Below are positions 15,530 through 26,982 of a stretch of DNA of 59,630 nt, piece by piece. Below the pieces are notes generated by a model. The model was not told where the DNA came from. It saw only the letters and a program-made list of their open reading frames with translations, and did not search any database. Both the position numbers and the translations under genes were made by a program. Origin of the DNA: Solirubrobacter sp035555675 (GTDB taxonomy: Bacteria > Actinomycetota > Thermoleophilia > Solirubrobacterales > Solirubrobacteraceae); contig DATMGH010000029.1 in the NCBI GenBank assembly GCA_035555675.1, positions 1 to 59,630 of the forward strand. The letters run 5' to 3'. Each line of letters starts with the position of its first letter. Positions within the stretch are counted from its first letter, which is position 1.

Positions 15530-16782
15530 AGCGCCGCTCGCTGCTCGCCGCCGCGCTCGCCGCCGGAGCGCTCGCCGGAGCCGCGGGCGCGGCCGTACAC
15601 GCGCAGGACACGCCCGCGCCCGCCCCCGCGCCGGCGATCCCGGTCGACCTGTCCGACCCCGCCCGGCTCCCGGACGGCCGCTACTCGCCCGAACGCACGC
15701 AGTACCGGGTGCACGACGCCCGGATCGTGGCCCGCGTCGCCGACCCCGCCGGCGGCCCGGCGTGGGCGCTGCGCACGTTCAACGCCGAGCGGCTCGCGCT
15801 CCAGCGGCCGGCGCGCACGCTCGACGGGGCGCGCGTAGTCGGCCGCGACCGCTGCGTCCAGCTCGGCCGCGTCCAGGGGGACACGTTCGGCTGGATCTAC
15901 GGCGACGGGCGCTTCCACGAGCTCGGGATCGAGGACCAGCTGCTGCAGTGCACGGCGGCCAAGCGGCCGCAGGTGCAGGCGCGGATGGCGTTCCCGCTCA
16001 CGATCGCGGACCCGGCGGCGCCGCACATCACCGGCTCGGTGGTCTGGGGCCTGCTGCCCGGGACGCACGAGGCGACCGTCAGCGGCAGCGGCGCCGCGGA
16101 CGGCGCGGCGGCGGTCGAGGACGGCGCCTTCCTGCGCGTCGCCGGCCCGGACGCGCACCCGGACGGTGCGACCGTGACCGGCAACGGGCACACCGTCAAG
16201 CTCGGCCCCGCGCCGCTGCCGTCGAGCATCACGAGCCACTTCCGCTTCCCGGCGCTGGTGCCCGGGACCGCGACCGTCGAGGCGCCCGCGCCGGACCCGG
16301 CCGGCGGCCCGCGCTGGGGGATCCCGGTCGCCAGGACGAGCGACGGCGGCGCCTGCAGCGCCGGGCCGACGCGTGTGGTCGACGGGCGCGCCGGGGGCGT
16401 CGACCTGCGGCTCGCGCTGTTCTTCGCCACCACGCTGACCGGGGAGGCCTGCCGCCCGCTGGAGACCCGCCCGAACGCCAAGCGGGCCTGCGACGCGGGC
16501 ATCGGCTACGGCAGCGACCCGGTCGAGGACGCGTTCCTGCAGCGCGCGCGGAGCGAGCGCCGGCTGCTGACCGGGCGCCTGACCATCTACGCGCAGTGCG
16601 CGGCCGACGTCGTCCGCGTCACGGTCCGCACGCCGCGCGACATCCGCACGCTGTTCCCGTCAAGCGTCGGGCACGTGATCCTGGCCGTCTACGACGGGGA
16701 CTTCGTCGACGGACGCGTCGAGCTCACCGCGCACCGGCGCCACGGGCGCGCCTGGCGCGAGACCCTGCCGCTCGGCTTCTAG
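15526..16782 (+). CDS. Exported protein of unknown function in the ECF sigma operon
   Basis: 418 residues. A signal peptide with hydrophobic core LLAAALAAGALAGAAGAAVHAQ (cleavage after AQ, about residue 27) is followed by a Pro/Ala linker and a mature domain of about 380 residues with six or more cysteines (RDRCVQLG, LLQCTAAK, GGACSAGP, GEACRPLE, KRACDAG, YAQCAAD). It resembles the upstream membrane protein in overall style (extracellular, Cys-bearing, beta-rich), and the two may share a fold. No catalytic motif was recognised. Last gene of the operon; its final 123 bases are also the antisense of the end of the convergent mug gene. Confidence 0.6.
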   Translation: MKRRSLLAAALAAGALAGAAGAAVHAQDTPAPAPAPAIPVDLSDPARLPDGRYSPERTQYRVHDARIVARVADPAGGPAWALRTFNAERLALQRPARTLDGARVVGRDRCVQLGRVQGDTFGWIYGDGRFHELGIEDQLLQCTAAKRPQVQARMAFPLTIADPAAPHITGSVVWGLLPGTHEATVSGSGAADGAAAVEDGAFLRVAGPDAHPDGATVTGNGHTVKLGPAPLPSSITSHFRFPALVPGTATVEAPAPDPAGGPRWGIPVARTSDGGACSAGPTRVVDGRAGGVDLRLALFFATTLTGEACRPLETRPNAKRACDAGIGYGSDPVEDAFLQRARSERRLLTGRLTIYAQCAADVVRVTVRTPRDIRTLFPSSVGHVILAVYDGDFVDGRVELTAHRRHGRAWRETLPLGF

Positions 16783-17265
16783 GTACGCCTCGCGGTAGAG
16801 CCGCGCGAAGTCCGCGGGCTTGTAGTGCGCGTTGAGCCCGCTCGGGTTCGGGAGGATCCAGACCGGCCGCCCGCCGAGCCGCTGCGGCTGCTCGCCCAGC
16901 GTCGCCCGCGGCCGCGCGAACGCGACCCGGTAGGCGGTCACGCCGAGGAAGACCACGAGGCCTGGGCGCAGCGTGGCCGCGAGCGTCTCCAGCCGCGCCG
17001 CGCCGGCGCGCAGCTCGGCCGCCGACAGCTCCGACGCCGCGCGCGTCGCACGCGCGACGAGGTTGGTGATGCCGACGCCGTAGCGCGGCAGCGCGCCGTC
17101 CTCCTCGGGCGCCAGCCGCCGCGGGGTGATCCCCGCCGCGAACAGCGCCGGATAGAACCGGTTGCCGGGCCGCGCGAAGTGGTGGCCGACGTCCGCCGAG
17201 CGCAGCGACGGGTTGATGCCGACGAACAGCAGCTTCAACCCGGGCCCGACGACGTCGGGGACCAC
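16660..17265 (-). CDS. mug: G/U mismatch-specific uracil-DNA glycosylase (Mug/TDG family)
   Basis: 201 residues from GTG at 17265. Family motifs are LLFVGINPSLRSADVGHHFARPGNRFYPAL (active-site GINPS with the catalytic Asn, plus the base-pocket loop) and WILPNPSGLNAHY (DNA-intercalating NPSGLN). The enzyme removes uracil or thymine mispaired with guanine. It starts three bases past the metH stop, so it is probably in the metH transcript. The final about 40 residues (after YLEAERQ) extend beyond the usual end of the family and lie wholly antisense to the neighbouring exported protein gene; they are probably not functional. Confidence 0.9.
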   Translation of the reverse strand: MVPDVVGPGLKLLFVGINPSLRSADVGHHFARPGNRFYPALFAAGITPRRLAPEEDGALPRYGVGITNLVARATRAASELSAAELRAGAARLETLAATLRPGLVVFLGVTAYRVAFARPRATLGEQPQRLGGRPVWILPNPSGLNAHYKPADFARLYREAYLEAERQGLAPGAPVAPVRGELDASVDEVPVVDGQDHVPDA

Positions 17266-17268
17266 GTC

Positions 17269-20790
<3,522 letters not shown>

Positions 20791-20796
20791 GCCGAA

Positions 20797-20832
20797 AGCC
20801 TAGCGCAACCTTGACACAAGTTTGGCAAGGTT
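20797..20832 (-). promoter_or_regulatory. metH leaderless promoter with 7-bp dyad
   Basis: On the reverse strand TAGGCT (20797-20802) lies six bases before the metH ATG, as in leaderless promoters. Just upstream, AACCTTG (20807-20813) and CAAGGTT (20826-20832) form a perfect dyad spanning the -35 region, a candidate operator. The forward strand contains TTGACA at 20811 but no matching -10 for the divergent gene was found. Confidence 0.45.
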
Positions 20833-20903
20833 GGGCGGCGGCGCCCAGGTGACTCTCATTTGATATTCATCCCGCAGCAGGTTCCAAGCGGGAGGGGGAG
20901 GAC

Positions 20904-22973
20904 ATGGTTCCACGCAAACGGGCGCTCGTCGCCGCCGTGCTGGCGGCTGCCGTGTGGCCGGCGGCCGCGGTGGCGCAGACCACGCCGCCGCGCGGTCCGG
21001 ACGAGGGCAAGGGGCCGTTCAACAAGCTCGTGATCCGGGGCGTGAACGTGATCGACGGGTCCGGCGGCACGGTCCGCGGCCCGATCGACATCGTGATCCA
21101 GAACAACCGGATCACCGAGCTGCGCTCGGCCGGCACGCCGGGGCTGCCGCTGCAGCCGAACCGTCAGCCGCGTGACGCCGACCACGAAGTCGACGCGACC
21201 GGCATGTGGGTGATGCCGGGGCTCGTCGACGAGCACGTCCACGCCCAGCAGGGCGGCACGCCGCTCACGTACGCGTACAAGCTGTGGCTCGGGCACGGCG
21301 TGACCACGGTCCGCGGCGTCAACCTGACGGGCAACGCCGCCGCGGTGCGCGACAAGGCGGCGAGCGAGGCGAACACGATCGTCGCACCGCGCATCGTCAA
21401 CTACCAGCGGCCGGGGGCCGCGTGGCCGAACGGCGCGCTCGACTCGCCGGCGAAGGCCCGCGACTGGGTCCGCTGGGCGTCGGTCAACGGCGTCGACGGC
21501 GTCAAGTTCGCGGGCACCGGCGCCGACCAGGACCGGGCGATCCTGGAAGCGATGATCGACGAGGCCAAGAAGCTGGGCATGGGCACGACCATGCACCACT
21601 CGCCGCCGGTCTACACCGAGGTCAACGCGCTCGAGACCGGTCGCATGGGGCTCGGCACCGTGACCCACTTCTACGGGCACTTCGAGTCGCTGCTCAAGGA
21701 CGGGCGCACGCACCCGTACCCCGAGGACTACAACTACAACGACGAGCAGTCGCGCTGGCGCCACGTCGCCAAGGTGATCGACTACACGTTCGAGCCGCGC
21801 TCGCCGGAGTGGTGGGCGTACCTGAACGAGCAGAAGGCCAACGGCGTGACGTTCGGTCCGACGATGAGCGTCTACGAGGCCGGCCGCGACCTGATGCGGG
21901 CGCGCTCGCAGGAGTGGCACCGGACGTTCGCGATGCCGTCGATCTGGAAGTTCTGGGAGCCCAACCGCACCAACCACGGCTCCTTCTACTACGACTGGAC
22001 GACCGCCGACGAGGTGTCCTGGAAGCGCTTCATGCAGCGCTACATGCTGCTCGTCAACGACTACAAGTCGATCGGCGGCCGGGTCGCCGGCGGCACCGAC
22101 GCCGGGTTCATCTACAGCCTCTACGGCTTCGCGGCGATCCGTGAGCTGGAGCTGATGCAGGAGGCCGGCTTCACCGCGCAGGAGGCGATCCGCGCCTACA
22201 CGCGCGACGCCGCGCGCACGCTCACCGCGCCCAAGGGCGAGGAGCCCGAGTACGGGATGGTGCGCGTCGGCCAGTACGCCGACCTGGTGATCGCCCCGGA
22301 GAACCCGCTGGCGAACTTCAAGACGCTCTACGGCACCGGCACGATGCGCCTCAACGACGCGACCGGCAAGCTCGAGCGCGTCGGCGGCGTCCGCTGGACG
22401 GTGCGCAACGGCGTCGTCTACGACGCCAAGCAGCTGCTGGCCGACGTGGCGCAGATGGTCACCGACCAGAAGGCGGCCGGCGGCTGCGCCGGCATCGACC
22501 TCGACTGGAGCGCGGCGGGCCCGTGCGGCACGGCCGGCCCCGAGGTGCCGCCGATCCCGACGCCGACGCCGACGCCCACGCCGACGCCGGATCCGGAGCC
22601 GGTCGGCGTCCCCGGTCCGCCCGGTCCCGCGGGTCCGGCCGGCCCCGCCGGCCCGCAGGGGCCCAAGGGCGACAAGGGCGACGTGCCGAACGTCCGCATC
22701 ACGTGCGACCTGGCCGGTGACGGCCGCTCGATCTCGTGCACGGTCTCGGCGGCGCCGGCCACGATCGCGCTCAAGGGCTCGGCGCGGCTGCAGCACACCA
22801 AGCGTGCGGTGACGCGCAGCGTCAAGAAGGGCAAGCTGACGCTCAAGCTCAAGTCGCCGACGCGCGTGAAGAAGACCCGCAAGGTCGTGGTCGCCGTGAC
22901 CTCCGGGAAGGCCACGCGCAGCTTCACGATCAAGCTCGGGAAGGCCGCCGGAGGCGTCCTGAAGACGAAGTGA
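20904..22973 (+). CDS. Exported amidohydrolase with collagen-like and basic C-terminal segments
   Basis: 689 residues. A signal peptide (VAAVLAAAVWPAAAVAQ, residues about 8-25) precedes an amidohydrolase-superfamily domain (about 40-500): the HxH metal motif is GLVDEHVHAQQGG, a further His is in MHHSPPV, and the metal-binding Asp is in AGGTDAGF. The end of the domain (YADLVIAPENPLANFKTLYG) matches imidazolonepropionase/prolidase-like exported members. Next come a Thr-Pro repeat linker (about 552-565), collagen-like Gly-X-Y triplets (GPPGPAGPAGPAGPQGPKG, about 570-592) and a lysine-rich domain of about 90 residues. The SD GGGAGGGGGAGG lies before the ATG. The substrate is unknown; the tail may anchor it to the cell surface. 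Confidence 0.82.
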   Translation: MVPRKRALVAAVLAAAVWPAAAVAQTTPPRGPDEGKGPFNKLVIRGVNVIDGSGGTVRGPIDIVIQNNRITELRSAGTPGLPLQPNRQPRDADHEVDATGMWVMPGLVDEHVHAQQGGTPLTYAYKLWLGHGVTTVRGVNLTGNAAAVRDKAASEANTIVAPRIVNYQRPGAAWPNGALDSPAKARDWVRWASVNGVDGVKFAGTGADQDRAILEAMIDEAKKLGMGTTMHHSPPVYTEVNALETGRMGLGTVTHFYGHFESLLKDGRTHPYPEDYNYNDEQSRWRHVAKVIDYTFEPRSPEWWAYLNEQKANGVTFGPTMSVYEAGRDLMRARSQEWHRTFAMPSIWKFWEPNRTNHGSFYYDWTTADEVSWKRFMQRYMLLVNDYKSIGGRVAGGTDAGFIYSLYGFAAIRELELMQEAGFTAQEAIRAYTRDAARTLTAPKGEEPEYGMVRVGQYADLVIAPENPLANFKTLYGTGTMRLNDATGKLERVGGVRWTVRNGVVYDAKQLLADVAQMVTDQKAAGGCAGIDLDWSAAGPCGTAGPEVPPIPTPTPTPTPTPDPEPVGVPGPPGPAGPAGPAGPQGPKGDKGDVPNVRITCDLAGDGRSISCTVSAAPATIALKGSARLQHTKRAVTRSVKKGKLTLKLKSPTRVKKTRKVVVAVTSGKATRSFTIKLGKAAGGVLKTK

Positions 22974-22980
22974 GGCTCGG

Positions 22981-23010
22981 CCGCCGCGGCCTCAACCGAG
23001 GTCGCGGCGG
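22981..23010. terminator. Bidirectional GC hairpin between convergent genes
   Basis: A 13-bp stem with one G-U pair (22981-22993 with 22998-23010) and a four-base loop AACC lies just after the amidohydrolase stop and covers the end of the convergent ABC permease gene. It lacks a U-run, as usual in this GC range. Confidence 0.6.
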
Positions 23011-24590
23011 CGGAACCCCCAGGCGCCGAGCGCGAGCAGCGCGGCCGCGACCGCGGTCAGCACCAGCAGCGGGGCGGCGGAGAACGCGTCGGCCGGCATG
23101 CGCGGGACGTGCTCGAACGGGGACACGTCGTAGATCCAGTCCGGCAACTGCAGCAGCGGGCCGAGCAGCGCCAGGAACCCGACCACGCCGAGCCCCGCCC
23201 ACGCCCACGTCGTCGCGCGCGGGAGCAGCCCGAACAGCAGCGCGGCGAGGCCGGTGAAGACCCACAGCGCGGGCGCGTACGTGAGCGCGGCGCCGACCGA
23301 CGGCAGCACGTGGCCGGCGTCGCCGTCGGCCAGCGCGTAGGAGACGCCCATCCCGAGCCCGATCCCCAGCAGCACGAGCACGCCGCCGCCCAGCGAGACG
23401 GCGAGCTGCGCGCCGAGCCAGCGCACGCGCCCGACCGGCGTGGCCAGGAGGGGCTCGGTGCGGCCCGCGGTCTCCTCCGCGCGCGGGCGCGTCGCAACCT
23501 GGATGGCGAACCCGGCGGCGACCACCGCGCACAGGTAGATCGCGAACGACACGAACTGGTCGACCACGGCGGCGTGCCCGATCCGCGCGTAGTAGTCCTT
23601 GAGCTTGACGACGTCGGCGGCGAGATGGGCCGCGTCGGGCGCGATGCTGCCGTAGACGGCGCCGAACGCGAGCAGCGAGAGCGCCCACGCGACCAGGCTC
23701 GTGCGCTGCAGCCGCAGCGCGAGCGCCAGCGGGCTGCGCAGCCGCGCGGACGCGTGCGGGCGGCCGGGGCGCTCGGCGATCATCCCGGCGCCGAGGTCGC
23801 GGTGCGCGGCGATCCGGAACGCGACGGCGACCAGCGCCGCGGTGAGCGCGGCGAACAGCAGCAGCGGCCACCAGCGCTCGTCGACGTACGCGCGCAGGTT
23901 CGACGCCCAGCCGAACGGCGACAGCCAGGCGAGGCCGCTGTCGCCCATGTCGGCGAGCGCCCGTTCCAGGTACAGGACCGCCATCACGAGCGAGGACAGG
24001 CCGAGCGCGCCGCGCGCGCTGACGGTCAGCTGGGCGGCGACGAGCGCGACGCCGGCGAACACGAGCCCCACGCCGGCGACGCCGCACGCGAACGCCAGCG
24101 AGCCGGCCGCCGACAGTCCCTCCAGCGAGGCCGGCAGGCCGAACGTGAGCAGCACCGCGATCGCGACGTTCGCGCCGATCAGCTCCGTCAGCGCGGCGGA
24201 CGGGATCGCGAGCCGGCCGACGCGCGTGGCCCGGATCAGCTCCGCGCGCTCCTCTTCCTCCTCCGCGCGCGTGTGCCGGACGATCAGGAAGATGTTCATG
24301 AGCGCGACGACGAGCGCGGTCAGCGGCAGCATCTCGTTCGCGGTCATCGCGCCGAACGTGTAATGGTCGGTGCCGTAGCCGGGCCCGACGAACAGCGACG
24401 CGGCGGCGTTGCTCTGCAGCACGTCCGCACGCGCCTGGCGGTCGGCCGCGGTCGGATAGGTCGAGGAGAACGTCGCGACCGAGCCGAGCACGGTGACCAC
24501 GATCGCCAGCACCCAGACCGTGAGCCGCACGCGGTCGCGGCGGAGCGTGAAGCGGACGAGCCGCCGCGTGCCGGCGAGCGCGGTGCTCAT
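22992..24590 (-). CDS. ABC-2-type exporter permease (antibiotic/drug exporter family)
   Basis: 532 residues with about twelve transmembrane helices arranged as two six-helix halves. This is the layout of fused ABC-2 permeases annotated as polyketide or anthracycline antibiotic exporters in actinobacteria. The cytoplasmic loop RHTRAEEEEERAELIRATRVGR is repeated in the second half as ATRPRAEETAGRTEPLLATPVGR, showing internal duplication; these acidic loops contact the ATPase. The ATG start at 24590 overlaps the ATPase stop (ATGA), so the pair is translationally coupled. The substrate is not identifiable. Confidence 0.88.
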   Translation of the reverse strand: MSTALAGTRRLVRFTLRRDRVRLTVWVLAIVVTVLGSVATFSSTYPTAADRQARADVLQSNAAASLFVGPGYGTDHYTFGAMTANEMLPLTALVVALMNIFLIVRHTRAEEEEERAELIRATRVGRLAIPSAALTELIGANVAIAVLLTFGLPASLEGLSAAGSLAFACGVAGVGLVFAGVALVAAQLTVSARGALGLSSLVMAVLYLERALADMGDSGLAWLSPFGWASNLRAYVDERWWPLLLFAALTAALVAVAFRIAAHRDLGAGMIAERPGRPHASARLRSPLALALRLQRTSLVAWALSLLAFGAVYGSIAPDAAHLAADVVKLKDYYARIGHAAVVDQFVSFAIYLCAVVAAGFAIQVATRPRAEETAGRTEPLLATPVGRVRWLGAQLAVSLGGGVLVLLGIGLGMGVSYALADGDAGHVLPSVGAALTYAPALWVFTGLAALLFGLLPRATTWAWAGLGVVGFLALLGPLLQLPDWIYDVSPFEHVPRMPADAFSAAPLLVLTAVAAALLALGAWGFRRRDLG

Positions 24591-25498
24591 GTCTGCAGCG
24601 GCACGCCCTCGGCCGCCAGCTCGTCCCCGTAGTGGCGCAGGAAGAGCTGCTCGAGCGTCGGCGGGTGGCTGGTCATCGAGCGCAGCCCGAAGTCGGTGAG
24701 GCGGCGGACGGCGTCGTTGAGGTGGTGCGTGTCGACGTCGAAGGACACGTGGCCGTCACTGACCTTGAGGTCGTGCACGCCGGGCTCGTCCGCGAGCGCC
24801 TGGGCGGGCTCGGCGACCTCGGCGAGGATCGTCGTGCGCGTGAGGTGGCGCAGGTCGCTCAGCGAGCCGCTCTCGACGCGCCGGCCGAGGCGGATGATCG
24901 TGACGCGGTCGCACAGCGCCTCGACCTCGGCCAGGATGTGGCTGGACAGCAGCGCGGTCCGGCCCTCGGCCTTGAGCTCGCGCACGACCTCCTGGAAGCC
25001 CGCCGCCATCAGCGGGTCCAGGCCGGAGGTCGGCTCGTCGAAGATCAGCAGGTCGGCGTCGGAGGCCAGCGCGGCCACCAGCGCGACCTTCTGGCGGTTG
25101 CCCTTGGAGTACGCGCGCGCCTTCTTGCTCGGGTCGAGATCGAAGCGCTGGATCAGCGCGTCGCGCCGGGCGGGGTCGACACCGCCGCGCAGGCGCGAGA
25201 GCAGGTCGATCGCCTCGCCGCCGGAGAGGTTCGGCCACAGGCTGACGTCGCCCGGGACGTACGCGATGCGGCGGTGCAGGTCGACCGCGTCGTGCCACGG
25301 GTCGCCGCCCAGCAGCGTCGCCGCGCCGGCGTCGGCGCGCAGCAGCCCGAGCAGCACCCGGATCGTCGTGGACTTGCCCGCGCCGTTGGGGCCGAGGAAG
25401 CCGTGGACCTCGCCTTCGGCGACCTCGAGGTCGAGGCCGTCCAGCGCCCGGGTGGCCCCGAACGTCTTGACCAGTCCGGTGACGGAGATGGCGGACAT
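24587..25498 (-). CDS. ABC exporter ATPase subunit
   Basis: 303 residues from ATG at 25498 (the frame is open to 25513, but MSAISVTGLVKTF is the usual beginning). Walker A is FLGPNGAGKSTT, the Q-loop region is AYVPGDVSLWPNLSG, the signature is YSKGNRQKVALV (the SKGxRQ variant typical of DrrA/CcmA-like drug exporters), Walker B is LLIFDEPTSGLDPL, and the H-loop is SSHILAEVE. The C-terminal about 80 residues form the DrrA-like accessory domain. It powers the adjacent permease. Expression is probably repressed through the dyad at 25509-25540 by the divergent GbsR/MarR-type regulator. Confidence 0.93.
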   Translation of the reverse strand: MSAISVTGLVKTFGATRALDGLDLEVAEGEVHGFLGPNGAGKSTTIRVLLGLLRADAGAATLLGGDPWHDAVDLHRRIAYVPGDVSLWPNLSGGEAIDLLSRLRGGVDPARRDALIQRFDLDPSKKARAYSKGNRQKVALVAALASDADLLIFDEPTSGLDPLMAAGFQEVVRELKAEGRTALLSSHILAEVEALCDRVTIIRLGRRVESGSLSDLRHLTRTTILAEVAEPAQALADEPGVHDLKVSDGHVSFDVDTHHLNDAVRRLTDFGLRSMTSHPPTLEQLFLRHYGDELAAEGVPLQT

Positions 25499-25508
25499 GA
25501 CGTCAGAG

Positions 25509-25540
25509 TACACGAATTCATGAACGTTCTGAATTGTGTA
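25509..25540. promoter_or_regulatory. Operator between exporter and its regulator
   Basis: An AT-rich interrupted palindrome: TACAC...GTGTA outermost, then AATTCA...TGAATT, around a perfect GAACGTTC centre; the left half carries two single extra bases. It sits midway between the exporter ATPase start (25498) and the regulator start (25552), the expected place for a dimeric winged-helix repressor acting on both genes. The AT content stands out from its surroundings. Confidence 0.75.
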
Positions 25541-25551
25541 AAGATGATGGG

Positions 25552-26001
25552 GTGACCGCGGTCGACGAGTTCATCGAGCGCTTCGCGGGGTTGATGGTCG
25601 ACGGCGGGATGCCGCGCATGCCCGCGCGTGCGTTCGTGGCGCTGCTGGCGTCCGACGCCGGGCGCCTGACCGCGGCGGAGCTCACGGCGCAGCTGCGGGT
25701 CAGCCCCGCGGCCGTGTCCGGCGCGGTGCGCTACCTGACGCAGACCGGGCTGATCAGCCGTGAGCGCGAGCCGGGGACGCGGCGTGACGTGTACCGCCTG
25801 CACGACGACGAGTGGTACGAGGCGATCTTCCGGCGCGAGCGGCTGCTGCAGGACTGGGAGCGGGCGACGCGCGCGGGCGTGGAGGCGGTCGGAGAGGACA
25901 CGCCGGCCGGCGTGCGGCTGGCGGAGACGGCGGCGTTCTTCGCGTTCCTGCAGACCGAGATGCCCGCGCTGCTCGAGCGCTGGCGCGCGCGGCCTAGGTG
26001 A
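25552..26001 (+). CDS. GbsR/MarR-family winged-helix transcriptional regulator
   Basis: 149 residues from GTG at 25552. The winged-helix domain is about residues 20-85: MPARAFVALLASDAGRLTAAELTAQLRVSPAAVSGAVRYLTQTGLISREREPGTRRDVYRL, with the recognition helix around SPAAVSGAVRYL and the wing at EREPGTRRD. The C-terminal half is helical and probably dimerises and binds a ligand. Regulators of this type commonly sit opposite DrrAB-like exporters and repress them until the drug is present. The nearby dyad supports that. Its 3' end overlaps the convergent dehydrogenase gene by eight bases. Confidence 0.88.
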   Translation: MTAVDEFIERFAGLMVDGGMPRMPARAFVALLASDAGRLTAAELTAQLRVSPAAVSGAVRYLTQTGLISREREPGTRRDVYRLHDDEWYEAIFRRERLLQDWERATRAGVEAVGEDTPAGVRLAETAAFFAFLQTEMPALLERWRARPR

Positions 26002-26773
26002 GCGCCGCCCAGCCACCGTGCCCGGGCGCGGCGTTCGGGCCGCCCTGGACGGGGTACTCGGGGCCGTCGAGCTCGGCCGCGAACGCTTCGGCGTCGTCGA
26101 CCGGGCGGAAGCCGATCCGCGTGTCCGGCGGCCACCAGCGGCGCGTGTTGTTCGACGCGCCGTAGACGATCGCGAAGCCGACGTCGTCGGCGGTCAGCGC
26201 CGCGCGGACGAGCCGGACGCCGTCGGCGTGGCTGAGCCAGGTCGAGAGCTCGCGGCGCTCGCGCGGGCGCGGCTCGAAGGAGCCGATGCGCAGGCAGACG
26301 ACGCTCAGGCCGAAGCGGTCGGCGTACATGCTGGCCAGCGCTTCGCCGAAGGCCTTCGAGGCGCCGTAGAGGCCGTCGGGGCGCGGGCGCTGCTCGCCGT
26401 CGAGCGGGACGCCGGCCGGGTACATGCCGGTCGCGTGGTTGGAGCTGGCGAAGACGACGCGGGCGACGTTCGCCCGGCGCGCGGCCTCGAAGACGTGGTA
26501 GACGCCGTGCAGGTTGGGGCCGGCGATCTGGCTGAACGGGGCCTCGTCGGGGACGGCGCCGAGGTGGACGATCGCGTCGACGCCGTCGACCGCTTCCTGC
26601 ACCGCGGCGAAGTCGGTCAGGTCGGCGGGGGCGAACGTCTCCGGGGCGGTGACGTCCGGCGGCGCGGTCAGGTCGGACAGCCGCAGCTCCCGCAGGCCGG
26701 GTCTGAGCGCGGGGCGCAGCACGGTCCCGATCCGTCCGCGGGCGCCGGTGAGCAGGACGCGTCGTGGCTCCAT
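25994..26773 (-). CDS. NAD-dependent epimerase/dehydratase, uronate dehydrogenase-like
   Basis: 259 residues of the extended SDR family. The NAD-binding glycine motif is LLTGARGRIG (N-terminus), the catalytic YxxxK is GLYGASKAFGEALA, and the active-site serine region is FASSNHATGMY, a combination typical of uronate dehydrogenases that oxidise glucuronate or galacturonate to the lactone. The end WWPPDTRIGFRPVDDAEAFA also fits that group. No other uronate-pathway genes are adjacent, so another sugar substrate is possible. ATG at 26773; a TTAAAT box eight bases upstream suggests a short leader, with the 12-bp dyad at 26793-26825 just behind it. Confidence 0.85.
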   Translation of the reverse strand: MEPRRVLLTGARGRIGTVLRPALRPGLRELRLSDLTAPPDVTAPETFAPADLTDFAAVQEAVDGVDAIVHLGAVPDEAPFSQIAGPNLHGVYHVFEAARRANVARVVFASSNHATGMYPAGVPLDGEQRPRPDGLYGASKAFGEALASMYADRFGLSVVCLRIGSFEPRPRERRELSTWLSHADGVRLVRAALTADDVGFAIVYGASNNTRRWWPPDTRIGFRPVDDAEAFAAELDGPEYPVQGGPNAAPGHGGWAALT

Positions 26774-26982
26774 GGGGCGGGATTTAACGACCTGCGGCCC
26801 CGTCGGGGGTCATGACGGGGCCGCAAACCGGGGTTATGAGGGGAGGGGAGTCCGCCGGGGTTGGGTTGGCGGCGGGCTCACTGCCTGTATCGGGCAGCGG
26901 TCGCCGGGACTTGAGCGAAAATTTTCGTCCGGCCTGATCGCGTCCGTTCACGGACAAGTTCGGGGGCGTCGATCCAGGTCAC
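26774..26982. other. Divergent intergenic region rich in dyads
   Basis: 209 bp without a gene between the uronate-dehydrogenase-like gene (-) and a small ORF (+). It contains the 12-bp hairpin at 26793-26825, CTGCC/GGCAG at 26881-26896, a perfect AT-core palindrome CGAAAATTTTCG at 26916-26927, GTCCG/CGGAC near 26942-26955, and GATCCA/TGGATC at 26971-26989 overlapping the next start. The density suggests protein-binding sites controlling both directions. Confidence 0.5.
26793..26825. repeat. 12-bp perfect inverted repeat, 9-nt loop
   Basis: Arms 26793-26804 and 26814-26825 match fully. It lies in the -35 region of the leftward dehydrogenase gene, so it can act as an operator or as an RNA hairpin in a leader. 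Like the element at 2913-2967 it has a nine-base loop and sits in a divergent gap, but the arm sequences differ. Confidence 0.75.

Noticed and set aside
20791..20903. Possible cobalamin or SAM riboswitch upstream of metH
   Set aside because: The gap is 113 bp, contains no B12-box or SAM core that I can see, and the -10 box adjoins the start codon.
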